NCBI GenBank assembly: GCA_036417435.1
Contig: JAZAQT010000544.1
Coordinates: 118,295-182,294, forward strand
Direction: 5' to 3'
Origin: Inia geoffrensis
Taxonomy: Eukaryota > Chordata > Mammalia > Artiodactyla > Iniidae
Length of the DNA: 64,000 bases
The notes below the pieces were generated by a model that was not told the origin of the DNA, searched no databases, and saw only the letters and a program-made list of their open reading frames with translations. The translations under genes were made by a program, and so were the position numbers. Positions 49,702-62,955 of the stretch are shown in pieces (position 1 is the stretch's first letter; every line of letters begins with the position of its first letter).

Positions 49702-52700
49702 GGTGGGGCCTCTCTAATGAAGTGGGCTGGAGGTGGGAACTTGCCTAGCAGGAGCTGTGGAGATCCGCTTTCTTCACAGCCCTTCCCTCTCAGCTGTTTC
49801 ACCATCATTTGGGTACACCAGGCTGTGCTTACCTGTAGGAGGGCCCTGTTGGATCGGCAGATTGTGGTACCACGCAGCGGAGAACAGCAGCAGCATCCTC
49901 CAGCCGCGGGACACAGGCCTCCTGAGGCTCCAGGGGTCTGACGCCAGCCGACGTCACAGAGGCCTGAGGTAAGAAAGTGGCCATTTCGTAACCCCTTACT
50001 TGCCTTGTCATTGAACAGTCCTTTTCTCTTTCAGCATAGTTTATATACAATGCTGCGTCTCTTTGAGTTTTACAGCCACTTGACGCAATTATAAACGTAG
50101 CTCTACCTGTAGGGTTTCGGATTCTTTGCCCTGTTACTTATCGAGGAATATTTGGTAGAGTCCCATGTTCTTTTGGGTGAGTCGCCCTTGATGAGCACTT
50201 TTTCATACGTTAAATGTGTTTGTGTTAATCCCAATCTCCTAATTCACTCTTCCCCGGTCTCCAATCTCCCACTTTGGGAACTCCTCGCTTCTTTCTTCCC
50301 TTTGTGAACCTGTGTTTCCTTTCTTTACTATCTTCCTTTGTATCCCTATGTAGACTGCACACATAAGGGATATCCGGGTATATGTGTCTTGCTGCCTCTA
50401 ATTGACCAGAATTAGTGAGATCATCTAGTGCTCCACCCATGCTGCTGCAAATACTATGAGTGCATTTTGTTCTATGGCTGTGGGGTAGTCGAGCGTGTGT
50501 AGGTAGCGGAACATCTTTCTCCCTTCACCCCTCGCTCGACAGTTCGTTCGTTTGTATGTCTTGGCTGTGGTCAAGGGTACCACAACGACTGCTGGGGTGC
50601 AAGAGCTTCCTTCCAATGATGCTAGTGTCTGGTTATACGACCTGCAGCGGGGTTGCCGAATCTCGTGGTACCTCCAGTGTTTAGTTTGGTAAGGAATGTG
50701 CCTACTGATCCTCATACCGGCTGTTACCAATTTACAATCCCACCAACAGCAATAGCTGGCTTCACTTTGTGGCCTGCCCCCTTGAGCACTTAAAATTTTA
50801 GGGTTTGAGAGGACTTCAGCCAGGGATCAACTCGTCTAGCTTTCTTTTCACTCTCTAATCATGAGAGACCTTGAGCATCTTTTCATTTGAATGTGCTGTT
50901 TTCTAAAATGCGGGTGAATACCACTGAGGTCTTGTAAGGTTTCTGCCTGAGAGTCGGGCCTGATGTGGATTCATTTCAGATTGCCTAGCCCAGGATATTT
51001 CCTGAGGGCAGGGTTGTGTTTTCAAAGCCGCAGGCTCTAGGTCTTGTGAATGACAGTTGCCCTTCAGCACAGTTGGTAAGGTTGTTACGGCAGTGTGCCA
51101 CAAGGCGGCAGCACTACTCCGTGTCGTCTCTGGTAACTTGGGGAAAGAAAGTCTTAGACGGGGTCCCGGTGTTGGATTGGAAATGGGGAGTCGAACGTGG
51201 CTAAACACACACCTGTGGGCTTGTGTATGCTCACCTCCTGCCCCTTAACCTGCACTGCCCCACCACAGACAAATCGCAAGCCTTGCAAGTGGGCCATTCG
51301 GAGGGTGCCGTGGTTCGCAGGTGGGGCGACTCTAATGAAGATGGCTGGAGGTGGGAACCTGCCTAGCAGGAGCTGTGAAGATCCGGTTACTTCACCGCTC
51401 TTCCCTCTCAGCTGCTCCACCCTCATTTGGGTACACCAGGCTTTGCTTACCTGTAGGAGGGCCACGTTGGATCGGGAGATTGGGGTATCACGCAGGGGAG
51501 AATGGGCAATAGCGGTCCGGGGTGCCGCTTGTCAGGTGGCACGTCCTCCTGCCTTGATGCCTCAGCAGCAGCATGCTCCGGCCGTGGGACCCAGGTCTGC
51601 CGTGGGACCCAGGCCTGCTTAGGCTCCAGGGGCGTTACCGTGGTAACGACATCACAGACACCTGAGGTAACAGAGTAGGCATTTTTTAACCCCTTACTTG
51701 CCTTGTCATTGTACAGTACTTTTCCCTTTCAGCCTAGTTCATATACAATGTTGCGTCTGTTTGAGTTCTACAGCCACTTGATGCAATTATACATGTAGCT
51801 ATACCCTTAGGTTTTCGGATTCTTTGCACTCTTCGCGTATTGAGGAATGTTTTGTAGCGTTCCCTGTGATTTAGAGTGGGTCGCCCTTGAGCACTTTTTG
51901 ATAAGTTAAGCGTGTTTCTGTGAATCCCGACCTCCTACTTCACCCTTCCCCGTTCTCCAATTTCCCCCTCAGGGAACTCCAGGCTTCGTTCTTCCCTTTG
52001 TGAACCTGTGTTTCCTATGTGGACTAGCTTCCTTAGTATCCGTATTTAGGCGGCAGACAAAAGTGGGATATCCTGGAATATGTGTCTTGCTGCCTCTAAT
52101 TGACCGGAATTAGTGAGACCATGTACTGCTGCACCCATGCTGCTGCAAAGAGTGTGGGTTCATTTTGTTCTGTGGCTGAGTGGTAGTCGAGGGTGTGTAG
52201 GTAGCAGAACATCTTTCTCCATTCACCCCTCGCTCCCCATTCCGTTCATTTCTCTGTCTTGGCTGCGGTCATGGGAACCGCAAGGACCGCTGGAGTGCAA
52301 GAGCTTTCTTCCAATGATGCTAGTGTCTGGTTATACGACCTGCAGCGGGGTTGCCGAATCTCGTGGTACCTCCAGTGTTTAGTTTGGTAAGGAATATGCC
52401 TAGTGTTCCTCATACCGGCTGTTAGCAATTTACATTCCCACCAATAGCAATAGCTGGCTTCTCCTTTTGGCATGCCCTCTTGAGCACTTACGCTTTTAGC
52501 GTTTGAGAGGACTGCAGCCAGGGAACACCTCGTCTAGCTTTCTTTGCACTCTCTAATCATGACAGATCCTGAGCATCTTTTCTCTTCAATGTGCTGTTTT
52601 CTACAACGCGGGTAAGTACCACTGAGTTCTTGAAAGGTTCCTGCCTCAGGGTCGGGCGTGATTTGAATTCGTTTCAGTTTCCCTAGCCCAGGATATTTCT

Positions 52701-53017
52701 TGAGGGCTGGGTTGTGTCTTCAAAGCCGCAGGCCGTAGGCCTTGAGGATGATAGGTGCCCTTCAGCACAGTTGGTAAGATTGTTACGGCAGTGTGCCACG
52801 AGGTGGCAGCACTGCTCCGTGTCGTCTCTGGTAACGTGGGGAAAGAAAGCCTTAGCGGGCTTCCCGGTGTTGGACTGGAAATGGGGAGTCGAACGTGGCT
52901 AAACACACGCCCCTCGGTTTTTGTAGGCTCACCTCCTGCCCCTTAACCTGCACTGCCCCACCGCAGGCATATCGCAAGCCTTGCAAGTGGGCTACTCGGA
53001 GGGTGCCGTGGTTCGCA
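49702..53017 (+). repeat. Macrosatellite unit U16 (beta from 51320)
   Basis: 3,316 bp, partner of U7. CTCF-like cores at 51098 and 52796, X-box at 51634, YY1-like AAGATGGC at 51338. A at 52614 (GGTAAGTACC) differs from G at 22794 in U7. Confidence 0.95.
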
Positions 53018-56000
53018 GGTGGGGTCTCTCTAATGAAGTGGGCTGGAAGTGGGAACTTGCCTAGCAGGAGCTGTGGAGATCCGCTTTCTTCAAAGCCCTT
53101 CCCTCTCAGCTGTTTCACCATCATTTGGGTACACCAGGCTGTGCTTACCTGTAGGAGGGCCCTGTTGGATCGGCAGATTGTGGTACCACGCAGCGGAGAA
53201 CAGCAGCAGCATCCTCCAGCCGCGGGACACAGGCCTCCTGAGGCTCCAGGGGTCTGACGCCAGCCGACGTCACGGAGGCCTGAGGTAAGAAAGTGGCCAT
53301 TTCGTAACCCCATACTTGCCTTGTTATTGAACAGTCCTTTTCTCTTTCAGCATAGTTTACATACAATGCTGCGTCTCTTTGAGTTCTACAGCCACTTGAC
53401 GCAATTATAAACGTAGCTCTACCTGTAGGGTTTCGGATTCTTTGCCCTGTTACTTATCGAGGAATATTTGGTAGAGTCCCATGTTCTTTTGGGTGAGTCG
53501 CCCTTGATGAGCACTTTTTCATACGTTAAATGTGTTTCTGTTAATCCCAATCTCCTAATTCACTCTTCCCCGGTCTCCAATCTCCCCCTTTGGGAACTCC
53601 TCGCTTCTTTCTTCCCTTTGTGAACCTGTGTTTCCTTTCTTTACTAACTTCCTTTGTATCCCTATGTAGACTGCACACATAAGGGATATCCGCGTATATG
53701 TGTCTTGCTGCCTCTAATTGACCAGAATTAGTGAGATCATCTAGTGCTCCACCCATGCTGCTGCAAATACTATGAGTGCATTTTGTTCTATGGCTGCGTG
53801 GTAGTCGAGCGTGTGTAGGTAGCGGAACATCTTTCTCCCTTCACCCCTCGCTCGACAGTTCGTTCGTTTGTATGTCTTGGCTGTGGTCAAGGGTACCACA
53901 ACGACTGCTGGGGTGCAAGAGCTTCCTTCCAATGATGCTAGTGTCTGGTTATACGACCTGCAGCGGGGTTGCCGAATCTCGTGGTACCTCCAGTGTTTAG
54001 TTTGGTAAGGAATGTGCCTACTGATCCTCATACCGGCTGTTACCAATTTACAATCCCACCAACAGCAATAGCTGGCTTCACTTTGTGGCCTGCCCCCTTG
54101 AGCACTTAAAATTTTAGGGTTTGAGAGGACTTCAGCCAGGGATCAACTCGTCTAGCTTTCTTTTCACTCTCTAATCATGAGAGACCTTGAGCATCTTTTC
54201 ATTTGAATGTGCTGTTTTCTAAAACGCGGGTGAATACCACTGAGGTCTTGTAAGGTTTCTGCCTGAGAGTCGGGCCTGATGTGGATTCATTTCAGATTGC
54301 CTAGCCCAGGATATTTCCTGAGGGCAGGGTTGTGTTTTCAAAGCCGCAGGCTCTAGGTCTTGTGAATGACAGTTGCCCTTCAGCACAGTTGGTAAGGTTG
54401 TTACGGCAGTGTGCCACAAGGCGGCAGCACTACTCCGTGTCGTCTCTGGTAACTTGGGGAAAGAAAGTCTTAGACGGGGTCCCGGTGTTGGATTGGAAAT
54501 GGGGAGTCGAACGTGGCTAAACACACACCTGTGGGCTTGTGTATGCTCACCTCCTGCCCCTTAACCTGCACTGCCCCACCACAGACAAATCGCAAGCCTT
54601 GCAAGTGGGCCATTCGGAGGGTGCCGTGGTTCGCAGGTGGGGCGACTCTAATGAAGATGGCTGGAGGTGGGAACCTGCCTAGCAGGAGCTGTGAAGATCC
54701 GGTTACTTCACCGCTCTTCCCTCTCAGCTGCTCCACCCTCATTTGGGTACACCAGGCTTTGCTTACCTGTAGGAGGGCCACGTTGGATCGGGAGATTGGG
54801 GTATCACGCAGGGGAGAATGGGCAATAGCGGTCCGGGGTGCCGCTTGTCAGGTGGCACGTCCTCCTGCCTTGATGCCTCAGCAGCAGCATGCTCCGGCCG
54901 TGGGACCCAGGTCTGCCGTGGGACCCAGGCCTGCTTAGGCTCCAGGGGCGTTACCGTGGTAACGACATCACAGACACCTGAGGTAACAGAGTAGGCATTT
55001 TTTAACCCCTTACTTGCCTTGTCATTGTACAGTACTTTTCCCTTTCAGCCTAGTTCATATACAATGTTGCGTCTGTTTGAGTTCTACAGCCACTTGATGC
55101 AATTATACATGTAGCTATACCCTTAGGTTTTCGGATTCTTTGCACTCTTCGCGTATTGAGGAATGTTTTGTAGCGTTCCCTGTGATTTAGAGTGGGTCGC
55201 CCTTGAGCACTTTTTGATAAGTTAAGCGTGTTTCTGTGAATCCCGACCTCCTACTTCACCCTTCCCCGTTCTCCAATTTCCCCCTCAGGGAACTCCAGGC
55301 TTCGTTCTTCCCTTTGTGAACCTGTGTTTCCTATGTGGACTAGCTTCCTTAGTATCCGTATTTAGGCGGCAGACAAAAGTGGGATATCCTGGAATATGTG
55401 TCTTGCTGCCTCTAATTGACCGGAATTAGTGAGACCATGTACTGCTGCACCCATGCTGCTGCAAAGAGTGTGGGTTCATTTTGTTCTGTGGCTGAGTGGT
55501 AGTCGAGGGTGTGTAGGTAGCAGAACATCTTTCTCCATTCACCCCTCGCTCCCCATTCCGTTCATTTCTCTGTCTTGGCTGTGGTCATGGGAACCGCAAG
55601 GACCGCTGGGGTGCAAGAGCTTTCTTCCAAAGATGCTAGTGTCTGGTTATACGACCTGCAGCGGGGTTGCCGAATCTCGTGGTACCTCCAGTGTTTAGTT
55701 TGGTAAGGAATATGCCTAGTGTTCCTCATACCGGCTGTTAGCAATTTACATTCCCACCAATAGCAATAGCTGGCTTCTCTTTTTGGCATGCCCTCTTGAG
55801 CACTTACGCTTTTAGCGTTTGAGAGGACTGCAGCCAGGGAACACCTCGTCTAGCTTTCTTTGCACTCTCTAATCATGACAGATCCTGAGCATCTTTTCAA
55901 TGTGCTCTTTTCTACAACGCGGGTGAGTACCACTGAGTTCTTGAAAGGTTCCTGCCTCAGGGTCGGGCGTGATTTGAATTCGTTTCAGTTTCCCTAGCCC

Positions 56001-56328
56001 AGGATTTTTCTTGAGGGCCTGGTTGTGTCTTCAAAGCCGCAGGCCGTAGGCCTTGAGGATGATAGGTGCCCTTCAGCACAGTTGGTAAGATTGTTACGGC
56101 AGTGTGCCACGAGGTGGCAGCACTGCTCCGTGTCGTCTCTGGTAACGTGGGAAAAGAAAGCCTTAGCGGGCTTCCCGGTGTTGGACTGGAAATGGGGAGT
56201 CGAACGTGGCTAAACACACGCCCCTCGGTTTTTGTAGGCTCACCTCCTGCCCCTTAACCTGCACTGCCCCACCGCAGGCATATCGCAAGCCTTGATAGTG
56301 GGCTACTCGGAGGGTGCCGTGGTTCGCA
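53018..56328 (+). repeat. Macrosatellite unit U17 (beta from 54636)
   Basis: 3,311 bp, partner of U8. CTCF-like cores at 54414 and 56107, X-box at 54950, YY1-like AAGATGGC at 54654. C at 53360 is private. Confidence 0.95.
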
Positions 56329-59300
56329 GGTGGGGCCTCTCTAATGAAGTGGGCTGGAGGTGGGAACTTGCCTAGCAGGAGCTGTGGAGATCCGCTTTCT
56401 TCACAGCCCTTCCCTCTCAGCTGTTTCACCATCATTTGGGTACACCAGGCTGTGCTTACCTGTAGGAGGGCCCTGTTGGATCGGCAGATTGTGGTACCAC
56501 GCAGCGGAGAACAGCAGCAGCATCCTCCATCCGCGGGACACAGGCCTCCTGAGGCTCCAGGGGTCTGACGCCAGCCGACGTCACAGAGGCCTGAGGTAAG
56601 AAAGTGGCCATTTCGTAACCCCTTACTTGCCTTGTCATTGAACAGTCCTTTTCTCTTTCAGCATAGTTTATATACAATGCTGCGTCTCTTTGAGTTTTAC
56701 AGCCACTTGACGCAATTATAAACGTAGCTCTACCTGTAGGGTTTCGGATTCTTTGCCCTGTTACTTATCGAGGAATATTTGGTAGAGTCCCATGTTCTTT
56801 TGGGTGAGTCGCCCTTGATGAGCACTTTTTCATACGTTAAATGTGTTTGTGTTAATCCCAATCTCCTAATTCACTCTTCCCCGGTCTCCAATCTCCCACT
56901 TTGGGAACTCCTCGCTTCTTTCTTCCCTTTGTGAACCTGTGTTTCCTTTCTTTACTATCTTCCTTTGTATCCCTATGTAGACTGCACACATAAGGGATAT
57001 CCGGGTATATGTGTCTTGCTGCCTCTAATTGACCAGAATTAGTGAGATCATCTAGTGCTCCACCCATGCTGCTGCAAATACTATGAGTGCATTTTGTTCT
57101 ATGGCTGTGGGGTAGTCGAGCGTGTGTAGGTAGCGGAACATCTTTCTCCCTTCACCCCTCGCTCGACAGTTCGTTCGTTTGTATGTCTTGGCTGTGGTCA
57201 AGGGTACCACAACGACTGCTGGGGTGCAAGAGCTTCCTTCCAATGATGCTAGTGTCTGGTTATACGACCTGCAGCGGGGTTGCCGAATCTCGTGGTACCT
57301 CCAGTGTTTAGTTTGGTAAGGAATGTGCCTACTGATCCTCATACCGGCTGTTACCAATTTACAATCCCACCAACAGCAATAGCTGGCTTCACTTTGTGGC
57401 CTGCCCCCTTGAGCACTTAAAATTTTAGGGTTTGAGAGGACTTCAGCCAGGGATCAACTCGTCTAGCTTTCTTTTCACGCTCTAATCATGAGAGACCTTG
57501 AGCATCTTTTCATTTGAATGTGCTGTTTTCTAAAATGCGGGTGAATACCACTGAGGTCTTGTAAGGTTTCTGCCTGAGAGTCGGGCCTGATGTGGATTCA
57601 TTTCAGATTGCCTAGCCCAGGATATTTCCTGAGGGCAGGGTTGTGTTTTCAAAGCCGCAGGCTCTAGGTCTTGTGAATGACAGTTGCCCTTCAGCACAGT
57701 TGGTAAGGTTGTTACGGCAGTGTGCCACAAGGCGGCAGCACTACTCCGTGTCGTCTCTGGTAACTTGGGGAAAGAAAGTCTTAGACGGGGTCCCGGTGTT
57801 GGATTGGAAATGGGGAGTCGAACGTGGCTAAACACACACCTGTGGGCTTGTGTATGCTCACCTCCTGCCCCTTAACCTGCACTGCCCCACCACAGACAAA
57901 TCGCAAGCCTTGCAAGTGGGCCATTCGGAGGGTGCCGTGGTTCGCAGGTGGGGCGACTCTAATGAAGATGGCTGGAGGTGGGAACCTGCCTAGCAGGAGC
58001 TGTGAAGATCCGGTTACTTCACCGCTCTTCCCTCTCAGCTGCTCCACCCTCATTTGGGTACACCAGGCTTTGCTTACCTGTAGGAGGGCCACGTTGGATC
58101 GGGAGATTGGGGTATCACGCAGGGGAGAATGGGCAATAGCGGTCCGGGGTGCCGCTTGTCAGGTGGCACGTCCTCCTGCCTTGATGCCTCAGCAGCAGCA
58201 TGCTCCGGCCGTGGGACCCAGGTCTGCCGTGGGACCCAGGCCTGCTTAGGCTCCAGGGGCGTTACCGTGGTAACGACATCACAGACACCTGAGGTAACAG
58301 AGTAGGCATTTTTTAACCCCTTACTTGCCTTGTCATTGTACAGTACTTTTCCCTTTCAGCCTAGTTCATATACAATGTTGCGTCTGTTTGAGTTCTACAG
58401 CCACTTGATGCAATTATACATGTAGCTATACCCTTAGGTTTTCGGATTCTTTGCACTCTTCGCGTATTGAGGAATGTTTTGTAGCGTTCCCTGTGATTTA
58501 GAGTGGGTCGCCCTTGAGCACTTTTTGATAAGTTAAGCGTGTTTCTGTGAATCCCGACCTCCTACTTCACCCTTCCCCGTTCTCCAATTTCCCCCTCAGG
58601 GAACTCCAGGCTTCGTTCTTCCCTTTGTGAACCTGTGTTTCCTATGTGGACTAGCTTCCTTAGTATCCGTATTTAGGCGGCAGACAAAAGTGGGATATCC
58701 TGGAATATGTGTCTTGCTGCCTCTAATTGACCGGAATTAGTGAGACCATGTACTGCTGCACCCATGCTGCTGCAAAGAGTGTGGGTTCATTTTGTTCTGT
58801 GGCTGAGTGGTAGTCGAGGGTGTGTAGGTAGCAGAACATCTTTCTCCATTCACCCCTCGCTCCCCATTCCGTTCATTTCTCTGTCTTGGCTGTGGTCATG
58901 GGAACCGCAAGGACCGCTGGGGTGCAAGAGCTTTCTTCCAAAGATGCTAGTGTCTGGTTATACGACCTGCAGCGGGGTTGCCGAATCTCGTGGTACCTCC
59001 AGTGTTTAGTTTGGTAAGGAATATGCCTAGTGTTCCTCATACCGGCTGTTAGCAATTTACATTCCCACCAATAGCAATAGCTGGCTTCTCTTTTTGGCAT
59101 GCCCTCTTGAGCACTTACGCTTTTAGCGTTTGAGAGGACTGCAGCCAGGGAACACCTCGTCTAGCTTTCTTTGCACTCTCTAATCATGACAGATCCTGAG
59201 CATCTTTTCAATGTGCTCTTTTCTACAACGCGGGTGAGTACCACTGAGTTCTTGAAAGGTTCCTGCCTCAGGGTCGGGCGTGATTTGAATTCGTTTCAGT

Positions 59301-59639
59301 TTCCCTAGCCCAGGATTTTTCTTGAGGGCCTGGTTGTGTCTTCAAAGCCGCAGGCCGTAGGCCTTGAGGATGATAGGTGCCCTTCAGCACAGTTGGTAAG
59401 ATTGTTACGGCAGTGTGCCACGAGGTGGCAGCACTGCTCCGTGTCGTCTCTGGTAACGTGGGAAAAGAAAGCCTTAGCGGGCTTCCCGATGTTGGACTGG
59501 AAATGGGGAGTCGAACGTGGCTAAACACACGCCCCTCGGTTTTTGTAGGCTCACCTCCTGCCCCTTAACCTGCACTGCCCCACCGCAGGCATATCGCAAG
59601 CCTTGATAGTGGGCTACTCGGAGGGTGCCGTGGTTCGCA
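56329..59639 (+). repeat. Macrosatellite unit U18 (beta from 57947)
   Basis: 3,311 bp, partner of U9. CTCF-like cores at 57725 and 59418, X-box at 58261, YY1-like AAGATGGC at 57965. CACGCTCTAATC near 57477 is shared with U9. Confidence 0.95.
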
Positions 59640-62600
59640 GGTGGGGCCTCTCTAATGAAGTGGGCTGGAGGTGGGAACTTGCCTAGCAGGAGCTGTGGAG
59701 ATCCGCTTTCTTCACAGCCCTTCCCTCTCAGCTGTTTCACCATCATTTGGGTACACCAGGCTGTGCTTACCTGTAGGAGGGCCCTGTTGGATCGGCAGAT
59801 TGTGGTACCACGCAGCGGAGAACAGCAGCAGCATCCTCCAGCCGCGGGACACAGGCCTCCTGAGGCTCCAGGGGTCTGACGCCAGCCGACGTCACAGAGG
59901 CCTGAGGTAAGAAAGTGGCCATTTCGTAACCCCTTACTTGCCTTGTCATTGAACAGTCCTTTTCTCTTTCAGCATAGTTTATATACAATGCTGCGTCTCT
60001 TTGAGTTTTACAGCCACTTGACGCAATTATAAACGTAGCTCTACCTGTAGGGTTTCGGATTCTTTGCCCTGTTACTTATCGAGGAATATTTGGTAGAGTC
60101 CCATGTTCTTTTGGGTGAGTCGCCCTTGATGAGCACTTTTTCATACGTTAAATGTGTTTGTGTTAATCCCAATCTCCTAATTCACTCTTCACCGGTCTCC
60201 AATCTCCCACTTTGGGAACTCCTCGCTTCTTTCTTCCCTTTGTGAACCTGTGTTTCCTTTCTTTACTATCTTCCTTTGTATCCCTATGTAGACTGCACAC
60301 ATAAGGGATATCCGGGTATATGTGTCTTGCTGCCTCTAATTGACCAGAATTAGTGAGATCATCTAGTGCTCCACCCATGCTGCTGCAAATACTATGAGTG
60401 CATTTTGTTCTATGGCTGTGGGGTAGTCGAGCGTGTGTAGGTAGCGGAACATCTTTCTCCCTTCACCCCTCGCTCGACAGTTCGTTCATTTGTATGTCTT
60501 GGCTGTGGTCAAGGGTACCACAACGACTGCTGGGTTGCAAGAGCTTCCTTCCAATGATGCTAGTGTCTGGTTATACGACCTGCAGCGGGGTTGCCGAATC
60601 TCGTGGTACCTCCAGTGTTTAGTTTGGTAAGGAATGTGCCTACTGATCCTCATACCGGCTGTTACCAATTTACAATCCCACCAACAGCAATAGCTGGCTT
60701 CACTTTGTGGCCTGCCCCCTTGAGCACTTAAAATTTTAGGGTTTGAGAGGACTTCAGCCAGGGATCAACTCGTCTAGCTTTCTTTTCACTCTCTAATCAT
60801 GAGAGACCTTGAGCATCTTTTCATTTGAATGTGCTGTTTTCTAAAATGCGGGTGAATACCACTGAGGTCTTGTAAGGTTTCTGCCTGAGAGTCGGGCCTG
60901 ATGTGGATTCATTTCAGATTGCCTAGCCCAGGATATTTCCTGAGGGCAGGGTTGTGTTTTCAAAGCCGCAGGCTCTAGGTCTTGTGAATGACAGTTGCCC
61001 TTCGGCACAGTTGGTAAGGTTGTTACGGCAGTGTGCCACAAGGCGGCAGCACTACTCCGTGTCGTCTCTGGTAACTTGGGGAAAGAAAGTCTTAGACGGG
61101 GTCCCGGTGTTGGATTGGAAATGGGGAGTCGAACGTGGCTAAACACACACCTGTGGGCTTGTGTATGCTCACCTCCTGCCCCTTAACCTGCACTGCCCCA
61201 CCACAGACAAATCGCAAGCCTTGCAAGTGGGCCATTCGGAGGGTGCCGTGGTTCGCAGGTGGGGCGACTCTAATGAAGATGGCTGGAGGTGGGAACCTGC
61301 CTAGCAGGAGCTGTGAAGATCCGGTTACTTCACCGCTCTTCCCTCTCAGCTGCTCCACCCTCATTTGGGTACACCAGGCTTTGCTTACCTGTAGGAGGGC
61401 CACGTTGGATCGGGAGATTGGGGTATCACGCAGGGGAGAATGGGCAATAGCGGTCCGGGGTGCCGCTTGTCAGGTGGCACGTCCTCCTGCCTTGATGCCT
61501 CAGCAGCAGCATGCTCCGGCCGTGGGACCCAGGTCTGCCGTGGGACCCAGGCCTGCTTAGGCTCCAGGGGCGTTACCGTGGTAACGACATCACAGACACC
61601 TGAGGTAACAGAGTAGGCATTTTTTAACCCCTTACTTGCCTTGTCATTGTACAGTACTTTTCCCTTTCAGCCTAGTTCATATACAATGTTGCGTCTGTTT
61701 GAGTTCTACAGCCACTTGATGCAATTATACATGTAGCTATACCCTTAGGTTTTCGGATTCTTTGCACTCTTCGCGTATTGAGGAATGTTTTGTAGCGTTC
61801 CCTGTGATTTAGAGTAGGTCGCCCTTGAGCACTTTTTGATAAGTTAAGCGTGTTTCTGTGAATCCCGACCTCCTACTTCACCCTTCCCCGTTCTCCAATT
61901 TCCCCCTCAGGGAACTCCAGGCTTCGTTCTTCCCTTTGTGAACCTGTGTTTCCTATGTGGACTAGCTTCCTTAGTATCCGTATTTAGGCGGCAGACAAAA
62001 GTGGGATATCCTGGAATATGTGTCTTGCTGCCTCTAATTGACCGGAATTAGTGAGACCATGTACTGCTGCACCCATGCTGCTGCAAAGAGTGTGGGTTCA
62101 TTTTGTTCTGTGGCTGAGTGGTAGTCGAGGGTGTGTAGGTAGCAGAACATCTTTCTCCATTCACCCCTCGCTCCCCATTCCGTTCATTTCTCTGTCTTGG
62201 CTGCGGTCATGGGAACCGCAAGGACCGCTGGAGTGCAAGAGCTTTCTTCCAATGATGCTAGTGTCTGGTTATACGACCTGCAGCGGGGTTGCCGAATCTC
62301 GTGGTACCTCCAGTGTTTAGTTTGGTAAGGAATATGCCTAGTGTTCCTCATACCGGCTGTTAGCAATTTACATTCCCACCAATAGCAATAGCTGGCTTCT
62401 CCTTTTGGCATGCCCTCTTGAGCACTTACGCTTTTAGCGTTTGAGAGGACTGCAGCCAGGGAACACCTCGTCTAGCTTTCTTTGCACTCTCTAATCATGA
62501 CAGATCCTGAGCATCTTTTCTCTTCAATGTGCTGTTTTCTACAACGCGGGTGAGTACCACTGAGTTCTTGAAAGGTTCCTGCCTCAGGGTCGGGCGTGAT

Positions 62601-62955
62601 TTGAATTCGTTTCAGTTTCCCTAGCCCAGGATATTTCTTGAGGGCTGGGTTGTGTCTTCAAAGCCGCAGGCCGTAGGCCTTGAGGATGATAGGTGCCCTT
62701 CAGCACAGTTGGTAAGATTGTTACGGCAGTGTGCCACGAGGTGGCAGCACTGCTCCGTGTCGTCTCTGGTAACGTGGGGAAAGAAAGCCTTAGCGGGCTT
62801 CCCGGTGTTGGACTGGAAATGGGGAGTCGAACGTGGCTAAACACACGCCCCTCGGTTTTTGTAGGCTCACCTCCTGCCCCTTAACCTGCACTGCCCCACC
62901 GCAGGCATATCGCAAGCCTTGCAAGTGGGCTACTCGGAGGGTGCCGTGGTTCGCA
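59640..62955 (+). repeat. Macrosatellite unit U19 (beta from 61258)
   Basis: 3,316 bp, partner of U10. CTCF-like cores at 61036 and 62734, X-box at 61572, YY1-like AAGATGGC at 61276. Private A at 60488 and A at 61816. Confidence 0.95.

Larger units (their letters stand above)
43080..53017 (+). repeat. Three-unit higher-order block, third copy (U14-U16)
   Basis: Repeats the U5-U7 block at an offset of 29,820 bp with only isolated substitutions, for example C at 48955 against T at 19135. Confidence 0.9.
53018..62955 (+). repeat. Three-unit higher-order block, fourth copy (U17-U19)
   Basis: Repeats the U8-U10 block at an offset of 29,820 bp, including its private markers ATATCCGCGTATATG and CTTCACCGGTC. 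Confidence 0.9.
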
